Shown piece after piece: positions 42,424 to 50,822 of a DNA stretch of 50,822 bases. The notes under the pieces were generated by a model that was given only the letters and a program-made list of their open reading frames with translations, was not told the origin of the DNA and made no database searches. Positions within the stretch are counted from its first letter, which is position 1, and the number at the start of each line of letters is the position of its first letter. The stretch spans positions 1 to 50,822 of the forward strand of contig VSPD01000016.1 in NCBI GenBank assembly GCA_009775125.1, in the 5' to 3' direction. Both the position numbers and the translations under genes were made by a program. The DNA comes from Muribaculaceae bacterium (GTDB lineage Bacteria > Bacteroidota > Bacteroidia > Bacteroidales > Muribaculaceae).

Positions 42424-44538
42424 ATGAAATTTTATTCTTTACTCTTGATGGCTTTGGCTCTCATCCTTCCGTCGATGGCCTCTGCCAAGTCTGTAACATT
42501 CAAGACCAACCTCGACAAGTCGGCTTACATCACATTCGCACCCTCGTATGAATATATAGATGTAACCGTAGAAGGCATCACTGTTGACCTCGCCGCCGAC
42601 GCCGGCGTGAACGTCTCCGCCAACGAAGGCTATGTCATCACCAAGGTGCGCAATCAGGAAAGCCTCACCCTCGACAATTCCTACATCTCATCTTCGGAGA
42701 TGCTCGACGGCGATGTTATCACCATCACCACCAAGGAAAAACAAGTGCGCTCGCTTAAAGTCGTAGCCGACGCAAGCCAGTGCTATCTCTCTTACGATTA
42801 CAAAGCCTACCACGCCGAAGAACAGGTCGACGGCGCATGGTCGTTCACCAATGTCTCCGACTATGCCTCCGTCAACATCTACTCCAACAACGGCTACGCC
42901 ATCTCCAAGGTTGTCGACGGCAACAACGTGGAGCGCGACCTCTCGAGCCCCCAGGCTTTCTACATCAGCGGCAGCAGCTGGGAAGGCGAGCTCGTGCTCA
43001 ACGTATCCACCTACAATCTCGACGAGGCCCGCGACAAGAGCGTGACCATCAAAGTCGACGGCGACCCCTCGATGGTGAAAATCGGCCGTAAGAATTACAG
43101 CCAGACTCTCACTCCCACCGAAAATGAGTTTGTTTTCAAATACATGGACAGCGAACTCCCCCTCACCATCGAGCATGCCAATTATAACCTGTCGCTCTTC
43201 AAGGTCTCTCTCAACGACACCCCCGTCGAGAAATCCGGCTCATATTTCTATGTATCGCCCGCCGACGGCGACGTAATCACCGTGCAGCCCGAATCCAACG
43301 TCAATGTCGACCTCAACTTCACATATTCTTCCGAAGACATCATCGGCGTAATCGAAGGCGTGGAAGTGAACGGCGCAAAAGCGACATGGGACAAGAAAAA
43401 ACTCACCGTAAAACAAGGCTCAAAAGTGTATCTCGATTTCAACAACATCGATTACACCGACATCGCGGCTTCTGTCAACGGCACCCCCATCACCTTCCCC
43501 ACCTACGGCGTTTACTACGAATTCTCGGCCGATGACGAAGCAGGCTACAACTTCGAAATCTCCGCCAATGCCATCGCACCCTATCCCGTAACCATCTATT
43601 GCGAGGACTACGACAAGGTGGCCGTATACAACAGCTCGGCATACAGCCTCACCGAACCCATCTACCTCACACAGGCCGAGACCGTAATCAACATTCCCAA
43701 GTCCAACAACTACGTCACCGTCAAGCCCATCTCATCCGATTATATCGTAAACCTTACTGTCACCGGCAACGCCCTCACATCATCCTATTCTCCCGGCCAG
43801 GTAAGCATCGAGGGCGACGACGTGCGCATCGAGGTAGCAGTGGAAAAAATAGCCCGCGACATGCAGATGGCCGTTTACCTCGACGAAGCCGAATGGATTT
43901 TTGACTATTGCACCGTACTGCTCAGCAACTACAAGGCTACCGAGCACAAGTGCTTCCTCCAAAACGGATACCAGGTTATCAACTTCGGCGACTTCGACAA
44001 CGATATCTACTTCTCCTTCTACGGCCCCGGATACACCTCGCCCAACATCTACCGCAACGGAGAGAAACTCTCTTACCTGTATTCTACTACCGTTGCCGAC
44101 GGCGATGTGTTCAAAGCCTACGTCAACGAGCCCGAAACCTATGCCGTGACCTACGACATCGAGGATGGCGCCGACGCTGCCGTTTACCACGACATCATCA
44201 CCCGCATCGATAACCCGGCCAACCACAACGTGCTCTCCAACACTCAGATTCAGATTCGCCCCGCAGCCGACGCCAACGTCAATGTCGAAATCAACGGCAC
44301 GGCCCTCACCCCCGGCGAAGACGGCAACTACACCGCATATATCAACGCCGACTCCAACGTTAAAGTGTCGGCCGACGGCAGCGCCGGAATCGACAACGTA
44401 ACCGAAGACGCCAACGCCCCCGTCAACGTCTACAACCTCCAAGGCATCGAGGTGCTCCACTCCGCATCCAAAGCCGAAATCAACGCCCTCCCCGCAGGCA
44501 TCTACGTTGCCGGCGGCAAAAAAATCGTAATCCGCTAA
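42424..44538 (+). CDS. Secreted beta-rich protein with Por/T9SS-type tail, larger relative of the one at 17212
   Basis: 704 residues from MKFYSLLLMALALILPSMASA (signal peptide, no lipobox). The body repeats units of about 80-100 residues with Asp/Asn/Tyr/Thr-rich beta-strands (for example SVTIKVDGDPSMVKIGRKNY, PVTIYCEDYDKVAVYNSSAY, AVTYDIEDGADAAVYHD). The C-terminus VNVYNLQGIEV then LPAGIYVAGGKKIVI closely matches the tail at 17212-18795. The two proteins share design and probably ancestry. An intrinsic terminator follows. No enzymatic motif is visible. Confidence 0.78.
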   Translation: MKFYSLLLMALALILPSMASAKSVTFKTNLDKSAYITFAPSYEYIDVTVEGITVDLAADAGVNVSANEGYVITKVRNQESLTLDNSYISSSEMLDGDVITITTKEKQVRSLKVVADASQCYLSYDYKAYHAEEQVDGAWSFTNVSDYASVNIYSNNGYAISKVVDGNNVERDLSSPQAFYISGSSWEGELVLNVSTYNLDEARDKSVTIKVDGDPSMVKIGRKNYSQTLTPTENEFVFKYMDSELPLTIEHANYNLSLFKVSLNDTPVEKSGSYFYVSPADGDVITVQPESNVNVDLNFTYSSEDIIGVIEGVEVNGAKATWDKKKLTVKQGSKVYLDFNNIDYTDIAASVNGTPITFPTYGVYYEFSADDEAGYNFEISANAIAPYPVTIYCEDYDKVAVYNSSAYSLTEPIYLTQAETVINIPKSNNYVTVKPISSDYIVNLTVTGNALTSSYSPGQVSIEGDDVRIEVAVEKIARDMQMAVYLDEAEWIFDYCTVLLSNYKATEHKCFLQNGYQVINFGDFDNDIYFSFYGPGYTSPNIYRNGEKLSYLYSTTVADGDVFKAYVNEPETYAVTYDIEDGADAAVYHDIITRIDNPANHNVLSNTQIQIRPAADANVNVEINGTALTPGEDGNYTAYINADSNVKVSADGSAGIDNVTEDANAPVNVYNLQGIEVLHSASKAEINALPAGIYVAGGKKIVIR

Positions 44539-44582
44539 TCAGGAACGCGAGACTCCGGCTTGCGCCTCACCTCCCCATCAAG

Positions 44583-44610
44583 GCTGCGCCCACCGGCGCA
44601 GCTTTTTTTT
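44583..44610 (+). terminator. Rho-independent terminator
   Basis: GCTGCGCC (44583-44590) and GGCGCAGC (44595-44602) form an 8-bp GC stem followed by eight T's. It ends the transcript of the secreted-protein gene 45 nt after its stop. Confidence 0.9.
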
Positions 44611-44616
44611 ACCCAC

Positions 44617-44645
44617 CCGGCAGGAACACAAGCCTCCGGCTTGTG
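44617..44645. repeat. Family B palindrome
   Basis: CCGGCAGGAACACAAGCC, then TCC, then GGCTTGTG. The region 44646-44887 holds AT-rich sequence and AGAACCA/TGGTTC words (also at 44940-44970) and no gene. Confidence 0.8.
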
Positions 44646-44887
44646 AAAAAATGATAATATTTAAACACTAAACCCATAATGCGACCGAAAACTGCTAATA
44701 TTTTATCTGTATTAAGCCATAGAAAAAAGTTAATGCTTTTAGTGTAGGGCCGGCTCGAGCATTTTTCCTTGACGCTGCGCTTGGCTCGAACTATCACGAA
44801 CTATGTAAGAACCAAAAAGAACCATCCTTTATCTCGCTAAGCTCGATTCTATCTTGAACCATCACTCCGCATGGCTTTACCCACAGC

Positions 44888-45011
44888 GTAGGGACGCACG
44901 GCTCGTGCGTCCGCCCCAAAATAACCTGCCCCTCCCCCGATGGTTCATTCATGGTTCTTGATGGTTCCGACACGGCGCAGCCCGGCGGACGCACGAGCCG
45001 TGCGTCCCTAC
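44888..45011. repeat. Inverted pair of family A palindromes with TGGTTC words between
   Basis: A reverse copy at 44888-44912 and a forward copy at 44987-45011 flank 74 bp holding ATGGTTCATTCATGGTTC-type words. The arrangement mirrors the pair at 8873-8965. Confidence 0.9.
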
Positions 45012-45031
45012 TGTTTGGTATTTTTACCCTC

Positions 45032-45095
45032 CCGGCAGGAACACAAGCCTCCGGCTTGTGAAAAAAGTCACAAGCCGGAGGCTTGTATTCCTGCT
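45032..45095. repeat. Long hairpin from two inverted family B copies
   Basis: The forward copy (45032-45060) and the reverse copy (45068-45095) give arms of about 27 nt with one mismatch around AAAAAG, followed by six T's. It may act as a terminator on either strand. Confidence 0.88.
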
Positions 45096-45110
45096 TTTTT
45101 TGTGGTAAAA

Positions 45111-45142
45111 TTTGCATTTTTAAATATTTTGTTTTATATTTG
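45111..45142 (+). promoter_or_regulatory. Promoter (TTTG, 20 nt, TATATTTG)
   Basis: TTTG at 45111-45114 and TATATTTG at 45135-45142. The 140-residue gene at 45175 follows after about 26 nt of leader. Confidence 0.8.
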
Positions 45143-45174
45143 CAAACATAAAAACACAACAAACCAATATCGCT

Positions 45175-45597
45175 ATGACAAACAACGCTACCGTCAAGCC
45201 CGAATGGCTTGAAATCATCGCCTGCTGCTGCCCGAAAGTACAAATGGACCTCATCCGCGCCATCGTGACCTGGCAAACCGAAGGCTCAGTCCCCGACTTT
45301 CGCGGCACCAAGAAAGCACTCTTCCTCATGATGGTCCACGACCTCACGGGCGAAACCTCCGTCGCCGAGCCCGATACGGCGGCTGTAATGGAAACCAAAA
45401 CGGAGACCGATAAAGAGACCGACACTGAGACCAACACGGAAACCGATACGGAACCTGATTCAAAACCTGTTGCGGAATCCTCTGCCCCTCGGCCTGCGGA
45501 GCAATCTGAAAAGCACGAACCGCAACCTGCGCCCTCTCCCGCGCCCAGGCGCAAAGACTCCCGCCGCAACTTTTTCCCCTATCATCCTCTCTACTGA
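45175..45597 (+). CDS. Hypothetical protein with a DUF6291-like N-terminus and an acidic repeat tail
   Basis: 140 residues. The first 55 (WLEIIACCCPKVQMDLIRAI, then SVPDFRGTKKALFLMMVHD) follow the pattern of short DUF6291-type domains that often lie in phage or mobile-element replication genes; this match is from memory. Residues about 70-95 are Glu/Thr dipeptide repeats (ETKTETDKETDTETNTETD), and the tail is Pro-rich and then basic (RRKDSRRNFF). It has its own good promoter, so it is probably expressed. No partner gene is nearby. Confidence 0.65.
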   Translation: MTNNATVKPEWLEIIACCCPKVQMDLIRAIVTWQTEGSVPDFRGTKKALFLMMVHDLTGETSVAEPDTAAVMETKTETDKETDTETNTETDTEPDSKPVAESSAPRPAEQSEKHEPQPAPSPAPRRKDSRRNFFPYHPLY

Positions 45598-45607
45598 TTA
45601 CGCAGAA

Positions 45608-45634
45608 ACCCGGCAGGAACCCTCCGGCTTGCGG
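45608..45634. repeat. Degenerate family B copy
   Basis: CCCGGCAGGAACCCTCCGGC then TTGCGGA keeps one half of the family B word. The rest of 45598-45756 shows no gene. Confidence 0.45.
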
Positions 45635-45756
45635 ATATAATCCAACTGAAAATACTCCCTCGCAAGACTTACTCGCCACAAAACCTATACACCTAACAAT
45701 CAACAACATAACACCTTATAGTTTTACCTCTTTTTTTACCCGGCGCATTACCGGGG

Positions 45757-45787
45757 TTTGATTATTAAATAAATATTGGTACTTTTG
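45757..45787 (+). promoter_or_regulatory. Promoter of the SusE/F-like and GH30 genes (TTTG, 19 nt, TACTTTTG)
   Basis: TTTG at 45757-45760 and TACTTTTG at 45780-45787, with a leader of about 53 nt before the ATG at 45847. Confidence 0.8.
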
Positions 45788-45846
45788 CATAGCAATCCTG
45801 AATAATAACCTGAAATTATTTTTTCGCCAAAAATCTAACGTACCAT

Positions 45847-48800
45847 ATGAAAAAATATTTATCAGCCATTGTGGCGCTTTGCTTGTGCCGGGCTGCTTGT
45901 GCCGCGGATATTTACATCACCGGCCACGAAAACAATTGGACTCTCGACGATGAGTTCAAATTCCAACAGTCGGGCGAAATATATTCAATCCATCTCGACT
46001 TGATTTCTGCCGAAAAATTCCCTTACGGCTTCAAGATTGCCGAAAGCGGCTGGGCAAAACAATACGGCACAAAAGAGGATTTCCCTCTCGACAAAACAGC
46101 AAAATGCGTCGAGGGCGAAGGTAACAATTTTTATCTCCCTCAATCAATAAAATCAATAACCGGCGCGACCATCGTATTCGACAGAACCGATGCCGTCAAT
46201 CCGACCCTCACGATCCGCCCCGACCTGTACCTTGCCGGCAGCATCAACAGCTGGGCCAACACCAATGCCGACTACCGCTTCGCTTATACCAACGGAACAT
46301 ATTCCCTTGCCCTCGATAATCTCGACGGCGAGTTCCGAATCGCCGCCGGCGTTAACGACCAAAACGACGACTGGCTCAGCAACTACGGCGGAGCACAAAA
46401 TATGTCGGCGGGCAATACCTACGACTGCATCGAAGGCTCCGGCAACAATATGAGCCTCGCCGACGGCTCGAAAGAAAATATAATCCTTTCTTTCGACAAA
46501 GACAACAAGAAGCTCACAGTGAGCCGCCCCGACACCGGAGCGTTTGCCGACGGCGTGTTCCTTTCTTGCGCCGAAAACAATTGGTGGAGCAACCATCCCG
46601 ACTACCGTTTCACCGAAAACGGAACGACCTACACTCTTCACCTGGCCTCGCTGCCCTCGGAATTCAAAGTGGTGACAGCGGGCTGGGAATACCAGTTTGG
46701 TATGTCGGGCGCTTTCGTTTTCGACAAACCAATGACGTGCACCAACGGCTGGGGCAGCAACTTCACCCTCCCCGACGGCGTAACAGCCGTGGCCGGAGCC
46801 ACCCTGACGCTCGACATTGCCAATCTCGCCGCGCCCACTCTCACCGTAATGCCCGACCTCTACCTCGCCGGCGAAGTCACAGGATGGAGCAACACCAAGG
46901 AGGGCTACCGTTTCGCCGAGAAAGACGGCATATACTCTCTTGCCCTGAAAGAACTAACAGGCGAATTCCGCATTGCCGGAGGCACAACCCCCGAGTGGCT
47001 CGTAAAATTTGGCGGCGCGAAAAACATGACAAAAGGCAACACCTACAATATCGCCGCCAACTCCGACGACAATATGTCGCTCGCTTCCGGCTCCACTTCC
47101 AACGTGCTTCTCTCTTTCGACAAAGCAAACAGGACCCTTGCCGTTGCCGACATCAACACGGAAAGTTTCTCCGAAGGCCTGTATCTCGCCCTCGAAATCG
47201 ACGGAACATGGTGGAGCGACCATCCCGACTACCGTTTCACCGAAAGCAACGGCGTATACCGCCTCCACGTCGACGCCCTCCCCTCGGAATTCAAAGTTAC
47301 TACTCCCGACTGGGAACAGCAGTTCGGCACTCCCGACGGCCTCGTCTTCGGCCAGCCTATGGCGTGTACCGAAGGGTGGGGCGGCAACTTTGTCCTCCCC
47401 GAAGGGGTCACATCCGTGGCCGGAGCCACAATCACGGTGAATCTCACCAATATGGTGTCGCCCGTAATCACCGTGATGCCCGACCTCTACCTCGCCGGCG
47501 AAATCAACTCCTGGCACAACAACGATGCCGAATACCGGTTTGCCGAAAGCGACGGCACCTACCGCCTGTCGGTGAAGGGCCTCAACGGCAAATTCCGCAT
47601 CGCCGGCGGCACAAGCCCCGAATGGCCCCTGCAATACGGCGCACAGGAAAACATGAGCGTCGGCAACTCCTATGCCTGCATAAAAGGCTCCGGCAACGAT
47701 ATGAGCCTCTCCGGCACCAACGACGTGACCCTCTCGTTCAATCCCGCCGTCCTTACTCTGGCCATTGCCGAATACAAAGCACCCGCCGCCGGCGCCGAGC
47801 TCTACCTCGCCCATGAAATTGACGGGACATGGTGGAGCAACCATCCCGACTTCAAATTCACCGAAAACAACGGCGTATACCGCCTCCATGTCGACGACCT
47901 GCCCTCCGAGTTTAAAATCACGACAGCCGACTGGGGCACACAGTACGGCACCAACTCCACATTTGTTTTCGGCAAGCCCATGACTTGCCAGGAAATGCAA
48001 CACGGCGGCAACTTCGTGCGTCCCGCCGAATACACCACGATAGCCGGCGCCCTCATCACCCTCGACCTTAGCGGCAACGTGCCCACCGTTACAATCATTC
48101 CCGACCTCTACCTCGCCGGCGACATCAACGACTGGAATAACACCAATTCGGCCTACCGGTTCACCGAGAACAACGGCATATATACCCTGGCCGTGGGCGA
48201 ACTCTACGACAAATTCCGCATTGCCGGAGGCACGGCTCCCGAATGGGCCATAAACTTCGGCGGAGCGCAAAACATGGAAATTGGACAAACCTACGACTGC
48301 ACAGAAGGCTCCGGCAACGACATGACTGTGGCCGGCGGCTCGATACGCAACGCCATGCTCACTTTCGACTACAACGCCCGCAAGCTCACCATCGGCTCCA
48401 TCTCTACCGAAGGAGCCAAAGACGGCCTCTATCTTGCCGGCACAATCAACAACTGGGCAAGCGACAACGCCTCCTACCGTTTCACCGAAAATGGCGGCAT
48501 CTACACACTCACCGTGCCCCGCCTCTCGGGCGAGTTCAAAATAGTGACCAAGGACTGGAGCCTGCAATTCGGCTGCGATTCCAAAATAGAATACGGCCAC
48601 GAATACTCGTGCTTCCACACATCAAACGGCAGCAATATATCGCTCGTCGACAACGTTGGAATCGACGTGGTGCTCACTTTCGACCTCGAAAACATGATCC
48701 TTACCGCCGACGGAGTGCCCACGCTCTACCTTGTGGGCGATTTCAACAACTGGACCGTGTCGCCGCTCTACGCCTTCGGATACGACAACGGCGTCTACAC

Positions 48801-49161
48801 CCTCAAAACGTCCGATTTCAACGGCGCGTTCAAGGTCGTAACTGCCGACAACAGCCTTCAATTCGGCACCCATTTCGGACTCAACCTCGACCTCGGCCGC
48901 GAATACGCCCTTATGGATTCCGGCGCCGACATGACATTCGGCGGACTGCCGTCGCGCGCCTCCTCGCGTGTAAAAATCACCGTCCGCGCCAACGGCACCC
49001 CCTTCAACGGCTCTGTATCCGGTATCGAAGACGTTGACGCTTCCTGCGCCGGAGCCAACGTGGAATACTACAACCTCCAGGGCGTGCGTGTCACCAACCC
49101 CGGCAACGGATTCTATATCAAGCGCACCGGTTCTGTAATCGAAAAAATCTATGTAAAATAA
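45847..49161 (+). CDS. Secreted protein of ten SusE/F-like carbohydrate-binding modules with a Por/T9SS-type tail
   Basis: 1104 residues with a signal peptide ending near ACAADI and no lipobox. The body is about ten modules of roughly 100-110 residues, each opening with a strand such as LYLAGEINSW or LYLAHEIDGTWW, followed by YRFTENNGVYRLHV and F(K/R)I. Two subtypes alternate for modules 1-8: type 1 has WWS.HPDYRF and a KPMTC segment; type 2 has DLYLAG.I..W and RIAGGT.PEW. A two-module unit was thus duplicated. Modules 9 and 10 are mixed. The conserved Trp pairs suggest glycan contacts, like SusE/SusF or CBM48-type folds. The tail is VEYYNLQGVRV ... GFYIKRTG. It is coupled to a GH30 enzyme. 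Confidence 0.82.
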   Translation: MKKYLSAIVALCLCRAACAADIYITGHENNWTLDDEFKFQQSGEIYSIHLDLISAEKFPYGFKIAESGWAKQYGTKEDFPLDKTAKCVEGEGNNFYLPQSIKSITGATIVFDRTDAVNPTLTIRPDLYLAGSINSWANTNADYRFAYTNGTYSLALDNLDGEFRIAAGVNDQNDDWLSNYGGAQNMSAGNTYDCIEGSGNNMSLADGSKENIILSFDKDNKKLTVSRPDTGAFADGVFLSCAENNWWSNHPDYRFTENGTTYTLHLASLPSEFKVVTAGWEYQFGMSGAFVFDKPMTCTNGWGSNFTLPDGVTAVAGATLTLDIANLAAPTLTVMPDLYLAGEVTGWSNTKEGYRFAEKDGIYSLALKELTGEFRIAGGTTPEWLVKFGGAKNMTKGNTYNIAANSDDNMSLASGSTSNVLLSFDKANRTLAVADINTESFSEGLYLALEIDGTWWSDHPDYRFTESNGVYRLHVDALPSEFKVTTPDWEQQFGTPDGLVFGQPMACTEGWGGNFVLPEGVTSVAGATITVNLTNMVSPVITVMPDLYLAGEINSWHNNDAEYRFAESDGTYRLSVKGLNGKFRIAGGTSPEWPLQYGAQENMSVGNSYACIKGSGNDMSLSGTNDVTLSFNPAVLTLAIAEYKAPAAGAELYLAHEIDGTWWSNHPDFKFTENNGVYRLHVDDLPSEFKITTADWGTQYGTNSTFVFGKPMTCQEMQHGGNFVRPAEYTTIAGALITLDLSGNVPTVTIIPDLYLAGDINDWNNTNSAYRFTENNGIYTLAVGELYDKFRIAGGTAPEWAINFGGAQNMEIGQTYDCTEGSGNDMTVAGGSIRNAMLTFDYNARKLTIGSISTEGAKDGLYLAGTINNWASDNASYRFTENGGIYTLTVPRLSGEFKIVTKDWSLQFGCDSKIEYGHEYSCFHTSNGSNISLVDNVGIDVVLTFDLENMILTADGVPTLYLVGDFNNWTVSPLYAFGYDNGVYTLKTSDFNGAFKVVTADNSLQFGTHFGLNLDLGREYALMDSGADMTFGGLPSRASSRVKITVRANGTPFNGSVSGIEDVDASCAGANVEYYNLQGVRVTNPGNGFYIKRTGSVIEKIYVK

Positions 49162-50615
49162 TGAAACGAATAATATACGTCGCCGCCATAGCGGCATGCG
49201 CCATCTCCGCATCAGCCCAAATTTCACGCTTTCCAAACCCCACAATCAAAATCGAGCACGACGAGTCGCAAGGCACCGTCACATCATATCTTGTGTCCGA
49301 CAACGGCTCCAACCGCATGACCCGCTCCACAATCGAACTCAACAACGACGCCGGAGCAGTCGACGGCACCATCACCCTCAACACGTCCGACGTCCGGCAG
49401 GAAATCGACGGCTTCGGTTTCGCCATAACAAGTACCGTGGGCTATAACATGCTGAAAATGAACGCCGACCAACGCCGCAGCCTCCTTACACAAATTTTCT
49501 CGCGCGACCATGGCTACGGATGCTCCTACGTGCGCGTGCCCATTGGCACAAGCGACTTCGCCCTAAGCGAATACACCTGCTGCGATACCCCCGGAATCCA
49601 AAACTTCGCGCTCCATCACGAGGACACGCAATACATAATACCCATACTCAAGGAAATACTCGCCATCAATCCTGCCGTGAAAATCATATCCGCTCCCTGG
49701 ACCGCTCCCCTGTGGATGAAAACAAACGGCAATTGGACGTCCGGCAACCTCAAACGCGAGTATTACCAAGACTACGCCACCTACTTCGTGAAGTGGATAC
49801 AAGCCTTCCGCTCGCACGGCATCGATATCTACGGCGTGACACCCCAGAACGAGCCTCTCAACCGTGGTAACTCCGCATCGATGTTCATGGGCTGGGACGA
49901 GCAGCGCGACTTCGTCAAGACCGCCCTCGGCCCGGCCTTCCGCCGCGCCGGCATCACCACCAAGATCTACGCCTACGACCACAACTACAACTACGACAAC
50001 ATGAGCGACCAGCAGCACTACCCGACGAAAATCTACGCCGACGCCGAGGCCGCGCAGTATTTCGCCGGATCCGCTTATCACAACTACGGCGGCGACGCCT
50101 CCGAAATGTCGTATGTCCACAACGCCAACCCCGACAAAGAACTCATCTTCACCGAGTGGACCGCCGGCACATGGTCGTGGCCCGGCGTCGGCATCAATGC
50201 CGTCACCACCGACGCCAAGGCTCTAATATTCAATGTAATAAAAAACTGGGGACGCGGCGCCCTTGTGTGGAACCTCATGCTCGACAGCGACCGTGGCCCC
50301 TACCGCCCCGGTGGCTGCTCCACCGGCAACGGAGCCATCGACATAAGCAAATCCGACTACTCATCGCTCACCTACAACTCCTTCTACTACGTGATGTGCA
50401 TCGCAGCATCGGCCGTTAGCGACGGAGCGCATTATATCACTGCCAACGGAGGAGCCAACGGCATCGACTGCGTAGCCTTCCGAAACACCGACGGCGGCTA
50501 CGGCATGGTCCTGCTCAACGACTCCGACGCCACCCGCACCATCCTCATCTCCGACGGCGCCGACCGCTTCACCGCCACCATCCCCGCAAAATCCCTCGCC
50601 TCCTACCGCTGGTAA
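49161..50615 (+). CDS. Glycoside hydrolase family 30 (glucosylceramidase-like)
   Basis: 484 residues with a signal peptide (MKRIIYVAAIAACAISASAQ). The catalytic (beta/alpha)8 barrel begins with IDGFGFAITSTVGYNML (typical GFGxxxT start). The acid/base Glu231 is in YGVTPQNEPLN, and the nucleophile Glu332 is in LIFTEWTAGTWSW. ISAPWTAPLWMKTNG is a classic GH30 block. The C-terminal beta-sandwich follows (about residue 400 on). The start overlaps the previous stop in TAATG, so it is translationally coupled to the ten-module binding protein and probably acts on the same glycan. GH30 activity could be beta-glucosidase, beta-xylosidase or similar; not resolved here. It lacks the Por tail. Confidence 0.93.
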   Translation: MKRIIYVAAIAACAISASAQISRFPNPTIKIEHDESQGTVTSYLVSDNGSNRMTRSTIELNNDAGAVDGTITLNTSDVRQEIDGFGFAITSTVGYNMLKMNADQRRSLLTQIFSRDHGYGCSYVRVPIGTSDFALSEYTCCDTPGIQNFALHHEDTQYIIPILKEILAINPAVKIISAPWTAPLWMKTNGNWTSGNLKREYYQDYATYFVKWIQAFRSHGIDIYGVTPQNEPLNRGNSASMFMGWDEQRDFVKTALGPAFRRAGITTKIYAYDHNYNYDNMSDQQHYPTKIYADAEAAQYFAGSAYHNYGGDASEMSYVHNANPDKELIFTEWTAGTWSWPGVGINAVTTDAKALIFNVIKNWGRGALVWNLMLDSDRGPYRPGGCSTGNGAIDISKSDYSSLTYNSFYYVMCIAASAVSDGAHYITANGGANGIDCVAFRNTDGGYGMVLLNDSDATRTILISDGADRFTATIPAKSLASYRW

Positions 50616-50648
50616 ACCCTATCAGCCGATGGTGTTTAGTCCTATATC

Positions 50649-50719
50649 GTGGGGACGCACGGCTCGTGCAATACGGTTCAAATAAGCCATTGCTATGGAG
50701 GAGAATCGCGTAGCGATTC
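50649..50719. repeat. Truncated family A palindrome and a family F palindrome
   Basis: A partial family A word (GGGGACGCACGGCTCGTGC, 50651-50669) breaks off into AATACGG. An identical copy of the 24426 palindrome (GAATCGCGTAGCGATTC) lies at 50703-50719. No gene is seen in 50616-50822. Confidence 0.7.
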
Positions 50720-50822
50720 AAGAATGTAGCCCGGGGTGGAGCAATAGCGTAACTTTTAGCTTTGCAGACGAGATTCAGAGTTAACAATTACCATCTGAAT
50801 TGTTAAATAGAAAGACAGAGGC

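Noticed and set aside
46954..48618. A 554-residue minus-strand frame opposite the ten-module protein
   Set aside because: Gly/Val-rich antisense shadow of repeated modules.

Overview
The window looks like a chromosomal stretch from a gut-type Bacteroidales, most likely near the family Muribaculaceae. This is inferred from three things. Many promoters match the Bacteroidetes consensus (TTTG, a spacer of about 19-21 nt, then TAnnTTTG). Several secreted proteins end in a Por/T9SS-type tail (YNLQG ... G-hydrophobic-Y-I/V ... K). Housekeeping genes of GC-rich Bacteroidales type sit beside a SusE/F-like polysaccharide-binding protein and a GH30 glycosidase. No species is claimed.

Layout. 206-3077: a DNA alkylation repair pair (AlkD-like glycosylase and O6-alkylguanine methyltransferase), then apt and a sugar epimerase-like gene. 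3145-6504: membrane proteins, including a YfhO-family protein. 6670-6765: a possible 31-residue peptide gene with its own promoter. 7115-11580: recJ and recQ, with an L,D-transpeptidase lipoprotein convergent to recQ. 11728-19578: a YitT transporter and the biotin genes bioA, bioF and a bioG-bioC fusion, then an IS200-like (RAYT) transposase gene, a large composite palindrome, a secreted protein, and bioD on its own promoter. 19575-24064: a tight three-gene cluster of a 1000-residue receiver/PEP-synthase-like protein, a glycosyltransferase-like protein and a WaaP/Kdo-kinase-like protein. 24065-24747: no gene, but dense palindromic repeats, followed by tRNA-Asp.

25045-28374 (minus strand): a YgjP-type metallopeptidase, NAD kinase and an AT-rich 572-residue protein with a C-terminal HEPN motif. 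A structured non-coding RNA candidate (about 28514-28650) diverges from the HEPN gene. 28728-37774 (minus): a NatAB-like ABC exporter, a zinc-type ABC importer split into two parts (znuA-znuC and znuB) around an S24-type repressor and aroA, and a Na/Pi cotransporter. 37841-40198: a small lipoprotein and uvrC. 40323-50615: large secreted proteins (a fibronectin-III/jelly-roll-like protein, a beta-rich protein, and a 10-module SusE/F-like protein translationally coupled to a GH30 glycosidase).

The most striking feature spanning the window is a set of several families of short intergenic palindromes, often arranged as inverted pairs or palindromes of palindromes. The most elaborate composite lies directly downstream of the RAYT transposase gene, and a diverged copy lies 7 kb away. 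This looks like a REP/BIME-RAYT system. The AT-rich HEPN gene with its divergent structured RNA is the best candidate for an undescribed defence or toxin-type locus. All functional calls come from reading motifs by eye; no database search was run.
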